Shown piece after piece: positions 7,945-17,673 of a DNA stretch of 64,000 nt. This DNA is from Pedobacter boryungensis (GTDB lineage Bacteria > Bacteroidota > Bacteroidia > Sphingobacteriales > Sphingobacteriaceae). Both the position numbers and the translations under genes were made by a program. The stretch lies in NCBI RefSeq assembly GCF_013204825.1, contig NZ_JABMKV010000002.1:744001-808000 (forward strand). The letters are read 5' to 3'. How positions within the stretch are numbered: position 1 is the first letter of the stretch; each line of letters opens with the position of its first letter. The notes beneath the pieces are model-generated. The model searched no databases, had not been told where the DNA came from, and saw only the letters and a program-made list of their open reading frames with translations.

Positions 7945-9640
7945 ATTAAAAATTACAGGATTTACCTGTGCAGTGTTTGTAGCAAGCATGTTGTTAAGTT
8001 GTGTTGGTGGTCAGCTGGGTAAAAACAACAGTGGTGAATTTAGAAATGGAATGGTCGTTTCTGCAAATGAAATCGCTTCGGAAGTTGGTGTTGAAATTCT
8101 AAAAAAAGGCGGTAATGCAGTTGATGCTGCTGTAGCTGTTCAATTTGCATTAGCTGTTGTTTATCCAAATGCAGGTAATATTGGAGGCGGTGGTTTTATG
8201 GTATATCGCTCTGCAAAAGGCGAAATCAACTCATTAGATTTTAGAGAAAAAGCAAGTGCAAGTGCAGGTCGAGATATGTATTTGGACGCTTCCGGAAATC
8301 CAATAGTTGATAAAAGCTTACATGGACAATTAGCTGCTGGCGTACCAGGTTCTGTAGCGGGTATGGCCGAAGCGCACCAAAAATATGGTCATTTAAAGTG
8401 GGAAGATTTACTTGCTCCAGCTATACGTTTAGCACAAGATGGTTTCAAATTATCTGCAAGACAGGCCAGAGAATTAAACGGATTAAAAGGAACATTTACA
8501 AAGTTAAATCCTTTAGGTACGGCATTGATCAAAGAAACTAAATGGGTAGAAGGTGATGTTTTAGTCCAAACAGAATTAGCAAATACATTAAAGTTAATCG
8601 CAAGTAAAGGTAGAAGTGGTTTTTACGAAGGTGCAGTAGCCGATTCAATTGTTGCCGAAATGCAACGTGGCGGGGGAATTATTACAAAACAAGATCTTGC
8701 ATCTTACAAAGCAATTTGGCGTAAACCTGTTACCGGAGAATATAGAGGGTACGAAGTTGTAACTATGCCGCCACCTTCTAGCGGAGGAATTGCCTTAATC
8801 CAATTGCTAAAATCTGTTGAACCTTATCCTTTAACAAAATGGGGTTTCAATTCAGATTCAACTGTACAGTTAATGGTTGAGGCAGAACGTAGGGTTTATG
8901 CTGATCGAGCTGCACATTTGGGAGATCCAGATTTTTATCCTGTTCCTCAAACAAAGTTGATAGAAAATGGATACATAAAACAACGCATGAGTACATTTAA
9001 TTGGCAAAAAGCAAGTACAAGTGCAGAAATTAGTGCTGGCGAAATTGCACCAAAAGAACATGAAGAAACTACTCATTTTTCCATTGTAGATAGAGATGGT
9101 AATGCGGTTGCAATTACTACGACTTTAAATGGTTCGTATGGGGCGGGTGTGGTTGTTAAGGGTGCTGGCTTTCTATTAAATAACGAAATGGATGATTTTT
9201 CTGTGAAACCTGGAGTACCTAACATGTATGGACTGGTTGGCGGAGAAGCAAATGCAATTGCACCTAATAAACGGATGTTAAGTTCTATGACGCCTGCAAT
9301 TTTATCAAAAGATGGCGAATTATTTATGGTAGTAGGTACGCCCGGTGGTTCAACTATCATTACCTCTGTATTTCAAACTATTTTAAATGTGATCGATTTT
9401 AACATGTCGATGCAAAGTGCTGTCAATGCAAAGAAATTCCATCATCAATGGTTACCGGATGAGGTAGCAGTAGAAGATAAAGCAATAGATAGTTTAACAA
9501 CAGAAAAACTAAAAGCTAAAGGCTATAAATTTGTTAATCGAGGTGCAATTGGTAGAGTAGATGCGATTCTTAAAACAAAATGGGGTTATTATCAAGGCGG
9601 AGCAGACCCAAGAGGAGATGATAAAACGGTTGGTTGGTAA
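7922..9640 (+). CDS. ggt: Gamma-glutamyltransferase (lipoprotein)
   Basis: This 572-residue proenzyme hydrolyses or transfers the gamma-glutamyl group of glutathione. The start inside the preceding gene is supported by a lipoprotein signal: basic n-region, hydrophobic core and lipobox MLLSC with Cys27. The self-processing site is in EETTHFSIVD; the nucleophile Thr383 becomes the N-terminus of the small subunit of about 190 residues. Substrate-binding motifs GNIGGGGFMVY, PPPSSGGIALI and MLSSMTP are intact. It is anchored in the periplasm or outer membrane and would recover amino acids from glutathione. Confidence 0.93.
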   Translation: MQRITKYRLKITGFTCAVFVASMLLSCVGGQLGKNNSGEFRNGMVVSANEIASEVGVEILKKGGNAVDAAVAVQFALAVVYPNAGNIGGGGFMVYRSAKGEINSLDFREKASASAGRDMYLDASGNPIVDKSLHGQLAAGVPGSVAGMAEAHQKYGHLKWEDLLAPAIRLAQDGFKLSARQARELNGLKGTFTKLNPLGTALIKETKWVEGDVLVQTELANTLKLIASKGRSGFYEGAVADSIVAEMQRGGGIITKQDLASYKAIWRKPVTGEYRGYEVVTMPPPSSGGIALIQLLKSVEPYPLTKWGFNSDSTVQLMVEAERRVYADRAAHLGDPDFYPVPQTKLIENGYIKQRMSTFNWQKASTSAEISAGEIAPKEHEETTHFSIVDRDGNAVAITTTLNGSYGAGVVVKGAGFLLNNEMDDFSVKPGVPNMYGLVGGEANAIAPNKRMLSSMTPAILSKDGELFMVVGTPGGSTIITSVFQTILNVIDFNMSMQSAVNAKKFHHQWLPDEVAVEDKAIDSLTTEKLKAKGYKFVNRGAIGRVDAILKTKWGYYQGGADPRGDDKTVGW

Positions 9641-9682
9641 ATTGATAATAAAGCAATAGACTCTCTTTATAACTAAATAATC

Positions 9683-11395
9683 ATGCGTAAAATCTTATTT
9701 CCGCTTCTCATTTTATCATTAATTAGCTCAATATTAAGTGCTCAAAGTAATGAAGCAAGTTTAGTTGCCCCGTTTATAAATCAGTATCAGGCAGATGAAA
9801 CTATGCTGGGCCGTAAATATACATTAAAACGTTCTGAGGAATATTTTCAAAAAATGGAACGCTTTTACGAAGAGTGGCTGACAAAACTAAAGACATTGCC
9901 TTTTGCTAAACTTAATGTAAATGAACGCGTAGATTATACTTTGCTTAAACGAGATATCAACGCAGATTCTAGAGCCTTGCAAGAAGCATATACAGAATTC
10001 AAAAACACAAATTTTACTATTCCCTTCGCAAAAGCTATGATAGATTTTGAACAAAAAAGAAGGGTAGGGAAACAGCAAAATGGTAAACAAACAGAAGAGA
10101 TTTTCAATACACTAAAAAATGATGTAGATAATACAACCAAAGCATTACGCAATCAGCAACTTAATATAAGTCCTGTTCAAGCAAATTGGGCTCAGCAAAC
10201 GGTTAATCAATATTTAACGGTTTTTACAGAAGCCTATAAGTTTTACGATGGCTACGATCCTCAATTTACAAAAGCTACTAAAAGCAGTTATCCAAATGTG
10301 GTGAATGCATTAAAAGAGTATGCTGCAGAATTAGGTAAAATCGCAAAACTATCAAATACAAAAGATGATGGTAGCGGAATTGTAGGTATTCCTATCGGAA
10401 GAAATGCTTTGTTAGCTAATTTAAAAGATGAAATGATTGCTTATACGCCAGAGCAAATAGAAGCTATCGCAATGCGAGAATTTGCATGGTGCGATGCAGA
10501 AATGTTAAAGGCATCTCAACAAATGGGTTTTGGTAACGATTGGAAAAAAGCATTAGAAAAAGTAAAAACAGATTATCCAGAATTAGGGAAACAACCCGAG
10601 CTAGTTTACGAATTGGCTAACGAAGCAATTGATTTCGTAGAAAAAAATAAGCTCATAAAAATTCCAGTTATGGCCAAAGAAGGTTGGCGAATGAGAATGT
10701 TAAGTCCACAGGAACAACAATTTGCACCTTTCTTTTTGGGAGGAGAATCAGTTTTAATCGCTTATCCGACAGAAGACATGAGTGAGGATGCAAAAATGAT
10801 GACCTTGAGAGGGAATAACAGACATTTTTCTAGAGCTGTTGTTTTTCATGAATTAATACCTGGTCATAATTTGCAATATTATATGCAAAGCAGGTATAAA
10901 CCCTATCGAAGAGGTTTTAGTACTCCTTTCTGGACAGAGGGCTGGTCATTATATTGGGAAATGTTATTGTGGGATAAAAATTTTGCGAAAACACCAGAAG
11001 ATAAAATTGGAATGTTGTTTTGGAGAATGCATCGCTGTGCTAGAATTATTTTTTCTATGAATTATCATTTAAGCAAATGGACACCAAAACAATGCATAGA
11101 TTTTTTAGTAGAACGTGTTGGATTTGAAAGAGCAAATGCTGAAGCAGAAGTACGTCGTTCATTTACTGGGGGATATGGGCCACTTTATCAAATAGGATAT
11201 ATGCTTGGTGGATTAGAATTTAGAGCATTACATAAAGAATTGGTAGAAAGTGGTAAAATGACAGACATTCAGTTTCACGATCGCATTTTAAAAGAAAATA
11301 ATATGCCAGTGGAAATGGTGAGAGCAATTTTAACACAACAATTATTGCCTGAAGACTTCACTACCAAATGGAAATTTGCGGGTTTAATCCCTTAA
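9683..11395 (+). CDS. DUF885 family secreted metallopeptidase-like protein
   Basis: This 570-residue protein has a signal peptide (residues 1-20, ending LSAQ). It has the family hallmark HELIPGHNLQ at 389-398 and, about 30 residues later, FWTEGWSLYWE, which together look like a zinc peptidase site. DUF885 proteins are annotated as putative peptidases or arginine/lysine endopeptidase-like proteins; the substrate is not known. The gene follows ggt by 42 bp on the same strand with no terminator between, so it may share that transcript. A role in periplasmic peptide turnover alongside Ggt is an inference from context. Confidence 0.85.
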   Translation: MRKILFPLLILSLISSILSAQSNEASLVAPFINQYQADETMLGRKYTLKRSEEYFQKMERFYEEWLTKLKTLPFAKLNVNERVDYTLLKRDINADSRALQEAYTEFKNTNFTIPFAKAMIDFEQKRRVGKQQNGKQTEEIFNTLKNDVDNTTKALRNQQLNISPVQANWAQQTVNQYLTVFTEAYKFYDGYDPQFTKATKSSYPNVVNALKEYAAELGKIAKLSNTKDDGSGIVGIPIGRNALLANLKDEMIAYTPEQIEAIAMREFAWCDAEMLKASQQMGFGNDWKKALEKVKTDYPELGKQPELVYELANEAIDFVEKNKLIKIPVMAKEGWRMRMLSPQEQQFAPFFLGGESVLIAYPTEDMSEDAKMMTLRGNNRHFSRAVVFHELIPGHNLQYYMQSRYKPYRRGFSTPFWTEGWSLYWEMLLWDKNFAKTPEDKIGMLFWRMHRCARIIFSMNYHLSKWTPKQCIDFLVERVGFERANAEAEVRRSFTGGYGPLYQIGYMLGGLEFRALHKELVESGKMTDIQFHDRILKENNMPVEMVRAILTQQLLPEDFTTKWKFAGLIP

Positions 11396-11631
11396 AATCA
11401 AACAAAAAAGGTATTCATTTGTTTGCCTCCATCCCAACACTTTTGCCTAATCTTTGTATAGCAAACCACACACTTTTTAACATTTTTTAACATCTCGAAT
11501 AGTCTAATAGAAATGTGTTAAGTACTTGTAAATAAAGACAATAAAGTAAACATATTAATTTTTAACCCAGCTTTGGTATAGCGATTGACTATTGGAACGT
11601 AAATGTCAAAACGCTTATTAAAATTAATATT

Positions 11632-12948
11632 ATGAAACTTAATTTATTAAAATGTTTACCAGTTGCCTTAGCTGGTTTATTTATTGGTAGTGCTGCACAA
11701 GCACAAACTTCAACATCTACAATGGAACCTTTTAGAACATGGTCTATTGGAGTTAATGCAGGTGTAATTTCACCAATCTCACCACTTGGTGGACAAAACG
11801 ATTATTCTAACTGGGAATCGAGTTTTGGATATGGTTTGTATATTAAAAAACAAATTACACCATATTTCTCTTTACGTTTAGATGGAAACAGAGGTAGCGC
11901 CAAAGGTGATAACAATGAGCCTTATAATAGTGGGGGTGTAAATGTTAGTCCGTTTAAATCATTTTCAACAGATTTAAATTATTCAGGTAGTTTAAATGCT
12001 GTAGTTAATATGTTTAATTGGAGCATGTTTAAACAACAAAATAATGCACAGTTATATGGATCTGTAGGTGGTGGTTTTGCAAATTATACTACAACTACGG
12101 TTAGCTCTGGTGGTGCAACAGTAGAGAATGAAACAGTAAATAGAATGATTATCCCAGTAGGCTTAGGCGCTAAATTTCGTTTAGCAGACGCAATAAATCT
12201 TGATTTAGGTTGGACCATTAGCTTTGTTGATGGTGATACTTTTGACGGTTATGCAAGAGGTGGTAACGATAAATATAATTACGCTTACGCTGGTTTAGAA
12301 TTTGCTTTAGGTAAAGGAAAACAATTAGCTTTTTATAGCCCAACAGCAGCAACTTATGACGAAGCTTTAGCTGCTAAAAACATTGCTAATGGTTTAAAAT
12401 CAGATTTAGATGCTCAAAAAGCAGAAAATGCTAGATTACGTTCAGAAATGGGCGATTTATTAAAAGATAGTGATGGTGATGGAGTAGCAGATAAATTAGA
12501 TAAATGTCCTGGAACTCCTGCAGGTACAGTAGTTGATGGTTCTGGTTGTCCGTTAAAAGTACCAGCTCCACAGGTAACTGAAAAAGTAATTGTTACAGAA
12601 GCCGATCGTAAAGTTGTTGCGGATGCAATTAAAAACTTAGAATTCGATTTAGGTAAAGCAACTATACGTTCAAGATCTTATCCTACTTTAAATAGAGTAG
12701 CAGCATTATTAATGGAGAAAAACTTTAGCTTAAAATTAGCTGGTCATACAGATAATACAGGTTCAAATGAATTAAATATGCGTTTATCTAAAGATAGAGC
12801 AGAATCTGTAAAAGCTTATTTAGTATCACAAGGTGCTAATGCAAGTAGAATCGAAGCTACAGGTTATGGAGAAGATCAACCAATTGCAACCAACAAAACT
12901 GCAGCTGGTCGTCAACAAAATCGTAGAGTAGAATTTACTTTATACTAA
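11632..12948 (+). CDS. OmpA family outer-membrane protein with TSP3 repeat
   Basis: This 438-residue protein has a signal peptide ending AAQAQ near residue 25 and an N-terminal beta-barrel of about 200 residues. A short coiled segment follows (about 240-275). A calcium-binding thrombospondin type 3 repeat comes next (DSDGDGVADKLDKCPGTPAG, then a VVDGSGCPL segment). The C-terminal OmpA peptidoglycan-binding domain contains GHTDNTGS, LSKDRAESV and RRVEF. It should tether the outer membrane to the wall. The 235-bp upstream region is AT-rich and its promoter is unclear. A strong terminator follows, so it is monocistronic. Codon use is highly biased, suggesting strong expression. Confidence 0.93.
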   Translation: MKLNLLKCLPVALAGLFIGSAAQAQTSTSTMEPFRTWSIGVNAGVISPISPLGGQNDYSNWESSFGYGLYIKKQITPYFSLRLDGNRGSAKGDNNEPYNSGGVNVSPFKSFSTDLNYSGSLNAVVNMFNWSMFKQQNNAQLYGSVGGGFANYTTTTVSSGGATVENETVNRMIIPVGLGAKFRLADAINLDLGWTISFVDGDTFDGYARGGNDKYNYAYAGLEFALGKGKQLAFYSPTAATYDEALAAKNIANGLKSDLDAQKAENARLRSEMGDLLKDSDGDGVADKLDKCPGTPAGTVVDGSGCPLKVPAPQVTEKVIVTEADRKVVADAIKNLEFDLGKATIRSRSYPTLNRVAALLMEKNFSLKLAGHTDNTGSNELNMRLSKDRAESVKAYLVSQGANASRIEATGYGEDQPIATNKTAAGRQQNRRVEFTLY

Positions 12949-12968
12949 AAAAAATCATCCCCCATATA

Positions 12969-12999
12969 AAAGCGTTTCGAGCAATCGAAGCGCTTTTTT
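12969..12999 (+). terminator. Terminator after the OmpA gene
   Basis: AAAGCGTTTCGA (12969-12980) pairs with TCGAAGCGCTTT (12985-12996), with one G-T pair and loop GCAA, followed by a T-run. It opens the 550-bp gene-free stretch 12949-13499. Apart from this terminator, two repeat elements (see 13128-13330) and the marR promoter, I see nothing in that stretch. Confidence 0.9.
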
Positions 13000-13127
13000 G
13001 TTTTAATCCAAATGATCTTTACTAACGTTTTATCATTTCGAAGACGCGGAATATCTTTAAAAACTATCTTGCACTGAATAATTTCTTAAAATGTTTTGAA
13101 AAACAATGTCAGCGCTTTTGGCAAATT

Positions 13128-13330
13128 CAGTCCTTCTTTTCGTTTTACTTCGCTACGCTTCGTGCTCACTTCAATAAGGTTTATGTGGAAAAAGCAATGG
13201 TTCTTTTGAAAATTTGCAACCCCTTATAGTAGCACAATCATAATTTAATAGCCCTGATTGAAGCAATATACTTTTTGCGGTCATCTTGAGCTCTGCGAAG
13301 GGGCAAAAAGATTTAGCGTAAAGCAGGAAC
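13128..13330. repeat. Two degenerate intergenic repeat elements
   Basis: The segment 13128-13183 (ending CTCACTTCAATAAGGTTTAT) and the segment 13251-13330 are related to a copy at 42581-42637. The 13251-13330 segment has CCCTGATTGAAGC at one end, GGTCATCTTGAGCTCTGCG in the middle and AAAGCAGG at the other. Shared parts are CCTGCTTTnCGCT and CAATCAGG, read on either strand. No protein-coding frame is visible; they look like non-coding dispersed repeats. Confidence 0.5.
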
Positions 13331-13448
13331 GAGTTTTAATTATAGCTGCCAAATTGCGCTTCTAAAAACTAAACTTCGACAAATTCTTCCAGACGCCTAA
13401 AACTTTGTCAAAAGTTAAATGGAGCAAAAAATTATTTTCAAATTCTAC

Positions 13449-13479
13449 TTGCATTCTAAATTCTTATTATATAAATTTG
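13449..13479 (+). promoter_or_regulatory. Putative promoter of the marR-fad operon
   Basis: A -33-like TTG at 13449-13451 and TAAATTTG at 13472-13479 match the Bacteroidota promoter pattern with 19-20 bp between them. The marR start codon at 13500 is only 20 bases further, so the leader is very short. A MarR site overlapping this region would allow autorepression, but I see no clear palindrome. Confidence 0.6.
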
Positions 13480-13499
13480 TTATGCAAGCATAGTAATTA

Positions 13500-13955
13500 A
13501 TGAAGCAGAAAGAAACAGTAGATTATTTTTTAAAGGTAGTGTGGCAAAACATTTCCAACACTTATAACCAAATTGCCGGTGGCTTTGGAATTACACAAGC
13601 TATAGGATATGTGCTCATCAACATTGAGGCCGAAGGAACAGCAGTTTCAGCACTTGCAGCTTTGCTTGGTGTTAAAGCTACAAGTTTATCGCGAATGTTA
13701 AATAATATGGAAGAACTAGGTTTAATTTACCGCGAAACCTCTACGGGTGATAAGCGTTCGGTTAAAGTATTTTTAACCCCATTTGGCATTGAGAAAAGAA
13801 AATTGGCCAGTAATGTGGTGATCAAGTTTAACGAATATTTAAATGATAAATTAAGTTCGAAAGAAAAAGATCAATTGATATCAACCTTAGATAAAGTGAA
13901 CCAATTAACCTTGGCTTACACAACTATAAAAGAGAATGATGAAAAGAATAAATAA
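13500..13955 (+). CDS. MarR family transcriptional regulator of the beta-oxidation operon
   Basis: This 151-residue protein has a winged helix-turn-helix. The recognition segment is ALLGVKATSLSRMLNNMEELG, followed by the wing (IYRETSTGDKRSVKVFLT). The dimerisation helices lie at the two ends. It is the first gene of the operon and overlaps the next gene by 20 bases, so it almost certainly regulates the fatty-acid degradation genes. Acyl-CoA or fatty acid as the ligand is an inference from context. In Bacillus the equivalent fadNAE operon is controlled by a TetR-type FadR, so use of a MarR protein here is a lineage difference. Confidence 0.88.
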   Translation: MKQKETVDYFLKVVWQNISNTYNQIAGGFGITQAIGYVLINIEAEGTAVSALAALLGVKATSLSRMLNNMEELGLIYRETSTGDKRSVKVFLTPFGIEKRKLASNVVIKFNEYLNDKLSSKEKDQLISTLDKVNQLTLAYTTIKENDEKNK

Positions 13956-16341
13956 AGTAGCTGTATTGGGATCGGGCATTATGGGTTCTCGTATCGCCTG
14001 CCATTTTGCCAACATTGGTGTAGAGGTTTTGCTTTTAGATATTGCTCCAAAAGAGTTGAGTGCCGAAGAACAGGCAAAAGGATTGGCTTTAACTCATCCA
14101 GCAGTAAAAAATCGTATTGTAAATGCAGCTTTGCAAACAGCTGTTAAAACTAATCCATCTCCAATTTATTCGCAAAGTGTTTTAAAAAGAATTAGCACGG
14201 GTAATTTTGAAGATGATATGGCTAAAATTGGCAATTACGACTGGATTATTGAGGTCGTAGTTGAAAATTTGGGGATTAAACAAAAGGTATTTGAGCAAGT
14301 TGAGCAATTTCGTAAGCCAGGTACCTTGGTTACTTCAAACACTTCGGGTATTCCGATACACATGATGGCCGAAGGTAGAAGTGAGGATTTTAAAGCTAAC
14401 TTCTGCGGAACACACTTTTTTAATCCACCACGCTATTTAAGGTTGTTGGAAATTATTCCTACACCTTATACTAAACCAGAATTGGTAGATTTCTTAATGC
14501 ATTATGGTGATAAGTTTTTAGGTAAAACGACTGTTTTATGTAAAGATACACCTGCATTTATTGCTAATCGAGTTGGGGTCTATTCTATCATGTCGCTATT
14601 ACATTTGGTAGAGAAAATGGATTTAACTGTTGAAGAAGTAGATAAGTTTACTGGTCCAGCTTTGGGCAGACCAAAATCTGCTACTTTTCGTACAACCGAT
14701 GTCGTAGGATTAGATACCATGATCAAAGTATCAAAAGGATTGTATGATAACTGCCCTGATGATAAAGCCCACGATTTGTTTAAACTTCCAGATTATGTGC
14801 AAAAAATGGAAGCTAACAATTGGTTAGGAGATAAAACCAAGCAAGGTTTCTACAAAAAGACAAAAACGCCTGAAGGTAAAACAGAAATATTAGCGTTGGA
14901 TTTGAAAACGCTCGAATATCGCCCGCAACAGAAAGTGAAATCTGCTACTTTAGAAATGACAAAAACCATTGAAAAAGTTGCAGACAGAATGAAAATTTTT
15001 GCAGCTGGAAAAGATAAAGCGGCTGAATTATTTAGAGCATCTTTCTTTGGTTTGTTCGAATACGTTTCAGACCGAATTCCAGAAATTTCTGAGGAATTGT
15101 ATCGTATAGATGATGCAATGCGTGCTGGTTTTGGTTGGGATTTAGGCCCGTTTGAAGTTTGGGATGCTGTTGGTGTTCAAGCTTCAATAGATGGAATGAA
15201 ACAATATGGTCATACGCCAGCAAATTGGGTTACAGAAATGTTGTCGGCTGGACATACTTCATTCTATAAAGTGGAAGATGGTATTAAAAAGTATTACGAT
15301 ATCCCTTCAAAAGCCTACAAAACAATTCCAGGAGCTGATGAATTTATCATTCTGGATAATTTAAGAGCTAATAAAGTGCTTTGGAAAAATAGCGGCGCTT
15401 CAATTATCGATTTAGGCGATGGTATTTTAAATGTAGAATTCCACTCTAAAATGAACACAATTGGTGGTGATACTTTATCTGCTATTAACAAAGCGATAGA
15501 CATGGCTGAGAAAGATTATCGCGGTGTGGTAATTGGTAATGATGGTGCGAACTTTTCGGCAGGTGCCAACGTTGGAATGATTTTCATGATGGCTGTTGAA
15601 CAAGAATGGGAGGAGTTAAATATGGCTGTTCGCCTATTCCAAAATACATCGATGCGCATTCGTTACTCTTCAATTCCAGTAGTTGTTGCTCCGCATAATT
15701 TAACCTTAGGCGGTGGTTGCGAATTTAGTTTACATGCTGATTTTGTACAGTTGAATGCGGAAACTTACATGGGATTGGTTGAATTTGGAGTGGGTGTTAT
15801 TCCTGGCGGTGGCGGAAGTAAGGAATTTGCTTTGCGTGCATCAGATGAATACAAAGTCGACCAAATTGTTCAGAATACAATGAAAGATCGATTTTTAACT
15901 ATCGGAATGGCTAAAGTTTCCACTTCAGCAATTGAGGCGTTTGAATTGGGCTATTTGCAAAAAGACAAATATGCAATTACTATGAATAGAAGTAGATTAA
16001 TTGCCGATGCAAAAGCTAAAGCAATTGAATTGGCGGATGCAGGTTACACTAAGCCAGTGCAACGAAAAGACATTAAAGTTTTGGGTAAACAAGGTTTAGG
16101 AATTGTTTATGCAGGTGCAAACACCATGTATTCTGGTAATTACATTTCAGAACATGATAAAAAAATATCCGAAAAATTAGGATGGGTAATGTGTGGTGGA
16201 GATCTTTCATCGCCAACAGAAGTTACAGAACAATATTTATTGGATTTAGAAAGAGAAGCCTTTTTATCGCTTTGTGGAGAACGCAAAACTTTAGAGCGAA
16301 TACAGAGTATAGTAACGAAAGGCAAACCTTTAAGGAATTAA
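13936..16341 (+). CDS. fadN: 3-hydroxyacyl-CoA dehydrogenase / enoyl-CoA hydratase (FadN-like)
   Basis: This 801-residue bifunctional enzyme carries the hydration and NAD-dependent oxidation steps of beta-oxidation. Unlike FadB/FadJ, the dehydrogenase comes first: a Rossmann start (VAVLGSGIMGSRIACHFA) at residues 8-25, then the dehydrogenase core with THFFNPPRYL and the C-terminal helical part. The crotonase domain is at about 500-700, with SAGANVGMIF and the oxyanion-hole stretch LTLGGGCEFSLHAD. This order and length match B. subtilis FadN. A second ATG follows immediately (MM), so the start could be 13939. It is translationally coupled to marR by overlap and lies 101 bp before the thiolase. 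Confidence 0.92.
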   Translation: MMKRINKVAVLGSGIMGSRIACHFANIGVEVLLLDIAPKELSAEEQAKGLALTHPAVKNRIVNAALQTAVKTNPSPIYSQSVLKRISTGNFEDDMAKIGNYDWIIEVVVENLGIKQKVFEQVEQFRKPGTLVTSNTSGIPIHMMAEGRSEDFKANFCGTHFFNPPRYLRLLEIIPTPYTKPELVDFLMHYGDKFLGKTTVLCKDTPAFIANRVGVYSIMSLLHLVEKMDLTVEEVDKFTGPALGRPKSATFRTTDVVGLDTMIKVSKGLYDNCPDDKAHDLFKLPDYVQKMEANNWLGDKTKQGFYKKTKTPEGKTEILALDLKTLEYRPQQKVKSATLEMTKTIEKVADRMKIFAAGKDKAAELFRASFFGLFEYVSDRIPEISEELYRIDDAMRAGFGWDLGPFEVWDAVGVQASIDGMKQYGHTPANWVTEMLSAGHTSFYKVEDGIKKYYDIPSKAYKTIPGADEFIILDNLRANKVLWKNSGASIIDLGDGILNVEFHSKMNTIGGDTLSAINKAIDMAEKDYRGVVIGNDGANFSAGANVGMIFMMAVEQEWEELNMAVRLFQNTSMRIRYSSIPVVVAPHNLTLGGGCEFSLHADFVQLNAETYMGLVEFGVGVIPGGGGSKEFALRASDEYKVDQIVQNTMKDRFLTIGMAKVSTSAIEAFELGYLQKDKYAITMNRSRLIADAKAKAIELADAGYTKPVQRKDIKVLGKQGLGIVYAGANTMYSGNYISEHDKKISEKLGWVMCGGDLSSPTEVTEQYLLDLEREAFLSLCGERKTLERIQSIVTKGKPLRN

Positions 16342-16442
16342 TTAAAAGAAATAAAGATTAAGACCTAAAGTTTATAAGAATTAAATAAGATAAATCGATT
16401 GAGAAGTATGATCCTACTGCTTAATCCATAATCAAAAATAAA

Positions 16443-17621
16443 ATGCAAGAAGCATATATAATAGCAGGACTTAGAACAGCTGTAGGTAAAGCACCTCGTG
16501 GTGTATTTCGTTTTACAAGAGCTGATGAACTGGCAGCGAATGTAATTAGAGAGTTGGTGGCCTCAGTTCCAAATTTGGATAAGGAGCAAATTGACGATGT
16601 AATTGTCGGTAATGCAACTCCAGAAGCAGAGCAAGGTTTAAATATTGCACGGATGATATCGCTGATGGGATTAGATACTGACAAAGTTCCAGGAGTAACA
16701 ATCAACCGTTATTGCGCATCAGGTTTAGATACCATTGCGACTGCGGTTGCTAAAATTAAAGCAGGCATGGCAGATTGCATTGTAGCAGGTGGAGTAGAGG
16801 TGATGTCGGGGATGCCCTTTGGGGGATGGAAATTAGTTCCAAACCCAGATGTTGCAAAAACAAATCCAGATTGGTACTGGGGAATGGGCTTAACGGCTGA
16901 AGCAGTTGCTAAAGAATACAATGTAAACAGAGAGGATCAGGATGAGTTTTCTTTTAACTCGCATCAAAAAGCCATTGAAGCCATTAAAAATGGACATCTA
17001 AAAGCTGGAGTTTTGCCAATTACAATCAATGAAAACTACTTAGATGCAAATATGAAAAAGCAAACTCGCTCTTATGTTGTAGATACAGACGAGGGGCCGA
17101 GGGCAGATACTACCGTTGCAGCTTTAGCTAAATTAAAGCCAGTTTTTGCTGCTAATGGTGTAATTACTGCTGGAAATTCTTCACAAACATCAGATGGAGC
17201 GGCTTTTGTATTGGTCGTATCTGAAAAGAAAATGAAAGAATTAGGTGCTGAACCAATTGCTCGTTTAGTAAGTTATGGTGTTGCAGGTGTTCCGCCTCGC
17301 ATTATGGGTGTTGGGCCGATCGAAGCCATTCCGAAAGCATTAAAACAAGCTGGGATGAAACAAGATGATATCGATTTAATTGAACTAAATGAAGCTTTTG
17401 CTTCTCAATCATTAGCTATTATCAGAACATTAGGCTTAGATCAAAGTAAAATCAATGTAAATGGTGGAGCCATAGCTTTAGGTCACCCACTAGGTTGTAC
17501 TGGTGCTAAATTATCTGTTCAATTATTTAACGAATTAAAAAGACAAGATAAAAAATACGGAATGGTAACCATGTGCGTAGGCACAGGACAGGGTGCGGCT
17601 GGTATTTTTGAAATATTTTAA
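16443..17621 (+). CDS. fadA: Acetyl-CoA C-acyltransferase (thiolase)
   Basis: This 392-residue thiolase cleaves 3-ketoacyl-CoA to acetyl-CoA and a shortened acyl-CoA. The acyl-enzyme cysteine is C91 ([11 protein letters not shown]). The C-terminal catalytic pair is in GHPLGCTGA (His) and [10 protein letters not shown] (Cys). [10 protein letters not shown] is also present. Length and motifs are complete. It lies between the FadN-like and acyl-CoA dehydrogenase genes, completing the beta-oxidation spiral in one operon. Confidence 0.94.
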   Translation: MQEAYIIAGLRTAVGKAPRGVFRFTRADELAANVIRELVASVPNLDKEQIDDVIVGNATPEAEQGLNIARMISLMGLDTDKVPGVTINRYCASGLDTIATAVAKIKAGMADCIVAGGVEVMSGMPFGGWKLVPNPDVAKTNPDWYWGMGLTAEAVAKEYNVNREDQDEFSFNSHQKAIEAIKNGHLKAGVLPITINENYLDANMKKQTRSYVVDTDEGPRADTTVAALAKLKPVFAANGVITAGNSSQTSDGAAFVLVVSEKKMKELGAEPIARLVSYGVAGVPPRIMGVGPIEAIPKALKQAGMKQDDIDLIELNEAFASQSLAIIRTLGLDQSKINVNGGAIALGHPLGCTGAKLSVQLFNELKRQDKKYGMVTMCVGTGQGAAGIFEIF

Positions 17622-17673
17622 GAAATATGCAGGAAGCTAGGATTTAATTCTTAACTCCTTAATCATTTAAAAA

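Noticed and set aside
11448-11458. TAATCTTTG as a -7 promoter box for the OmpA gene
   Set aside because: It has three bases instead of two between TA and TTTG and lies about 175 bp from the start codon.
11570-11600. Sigma-54-like sequence (TTGGTATAGCGATTGA) upstream of the OmpA gene
   Set aside because: The GG-N10 spacing fits, but the -12 dinucleotide is GA instead of GC and no activator site is visible, so it falls below the standard for a feature.
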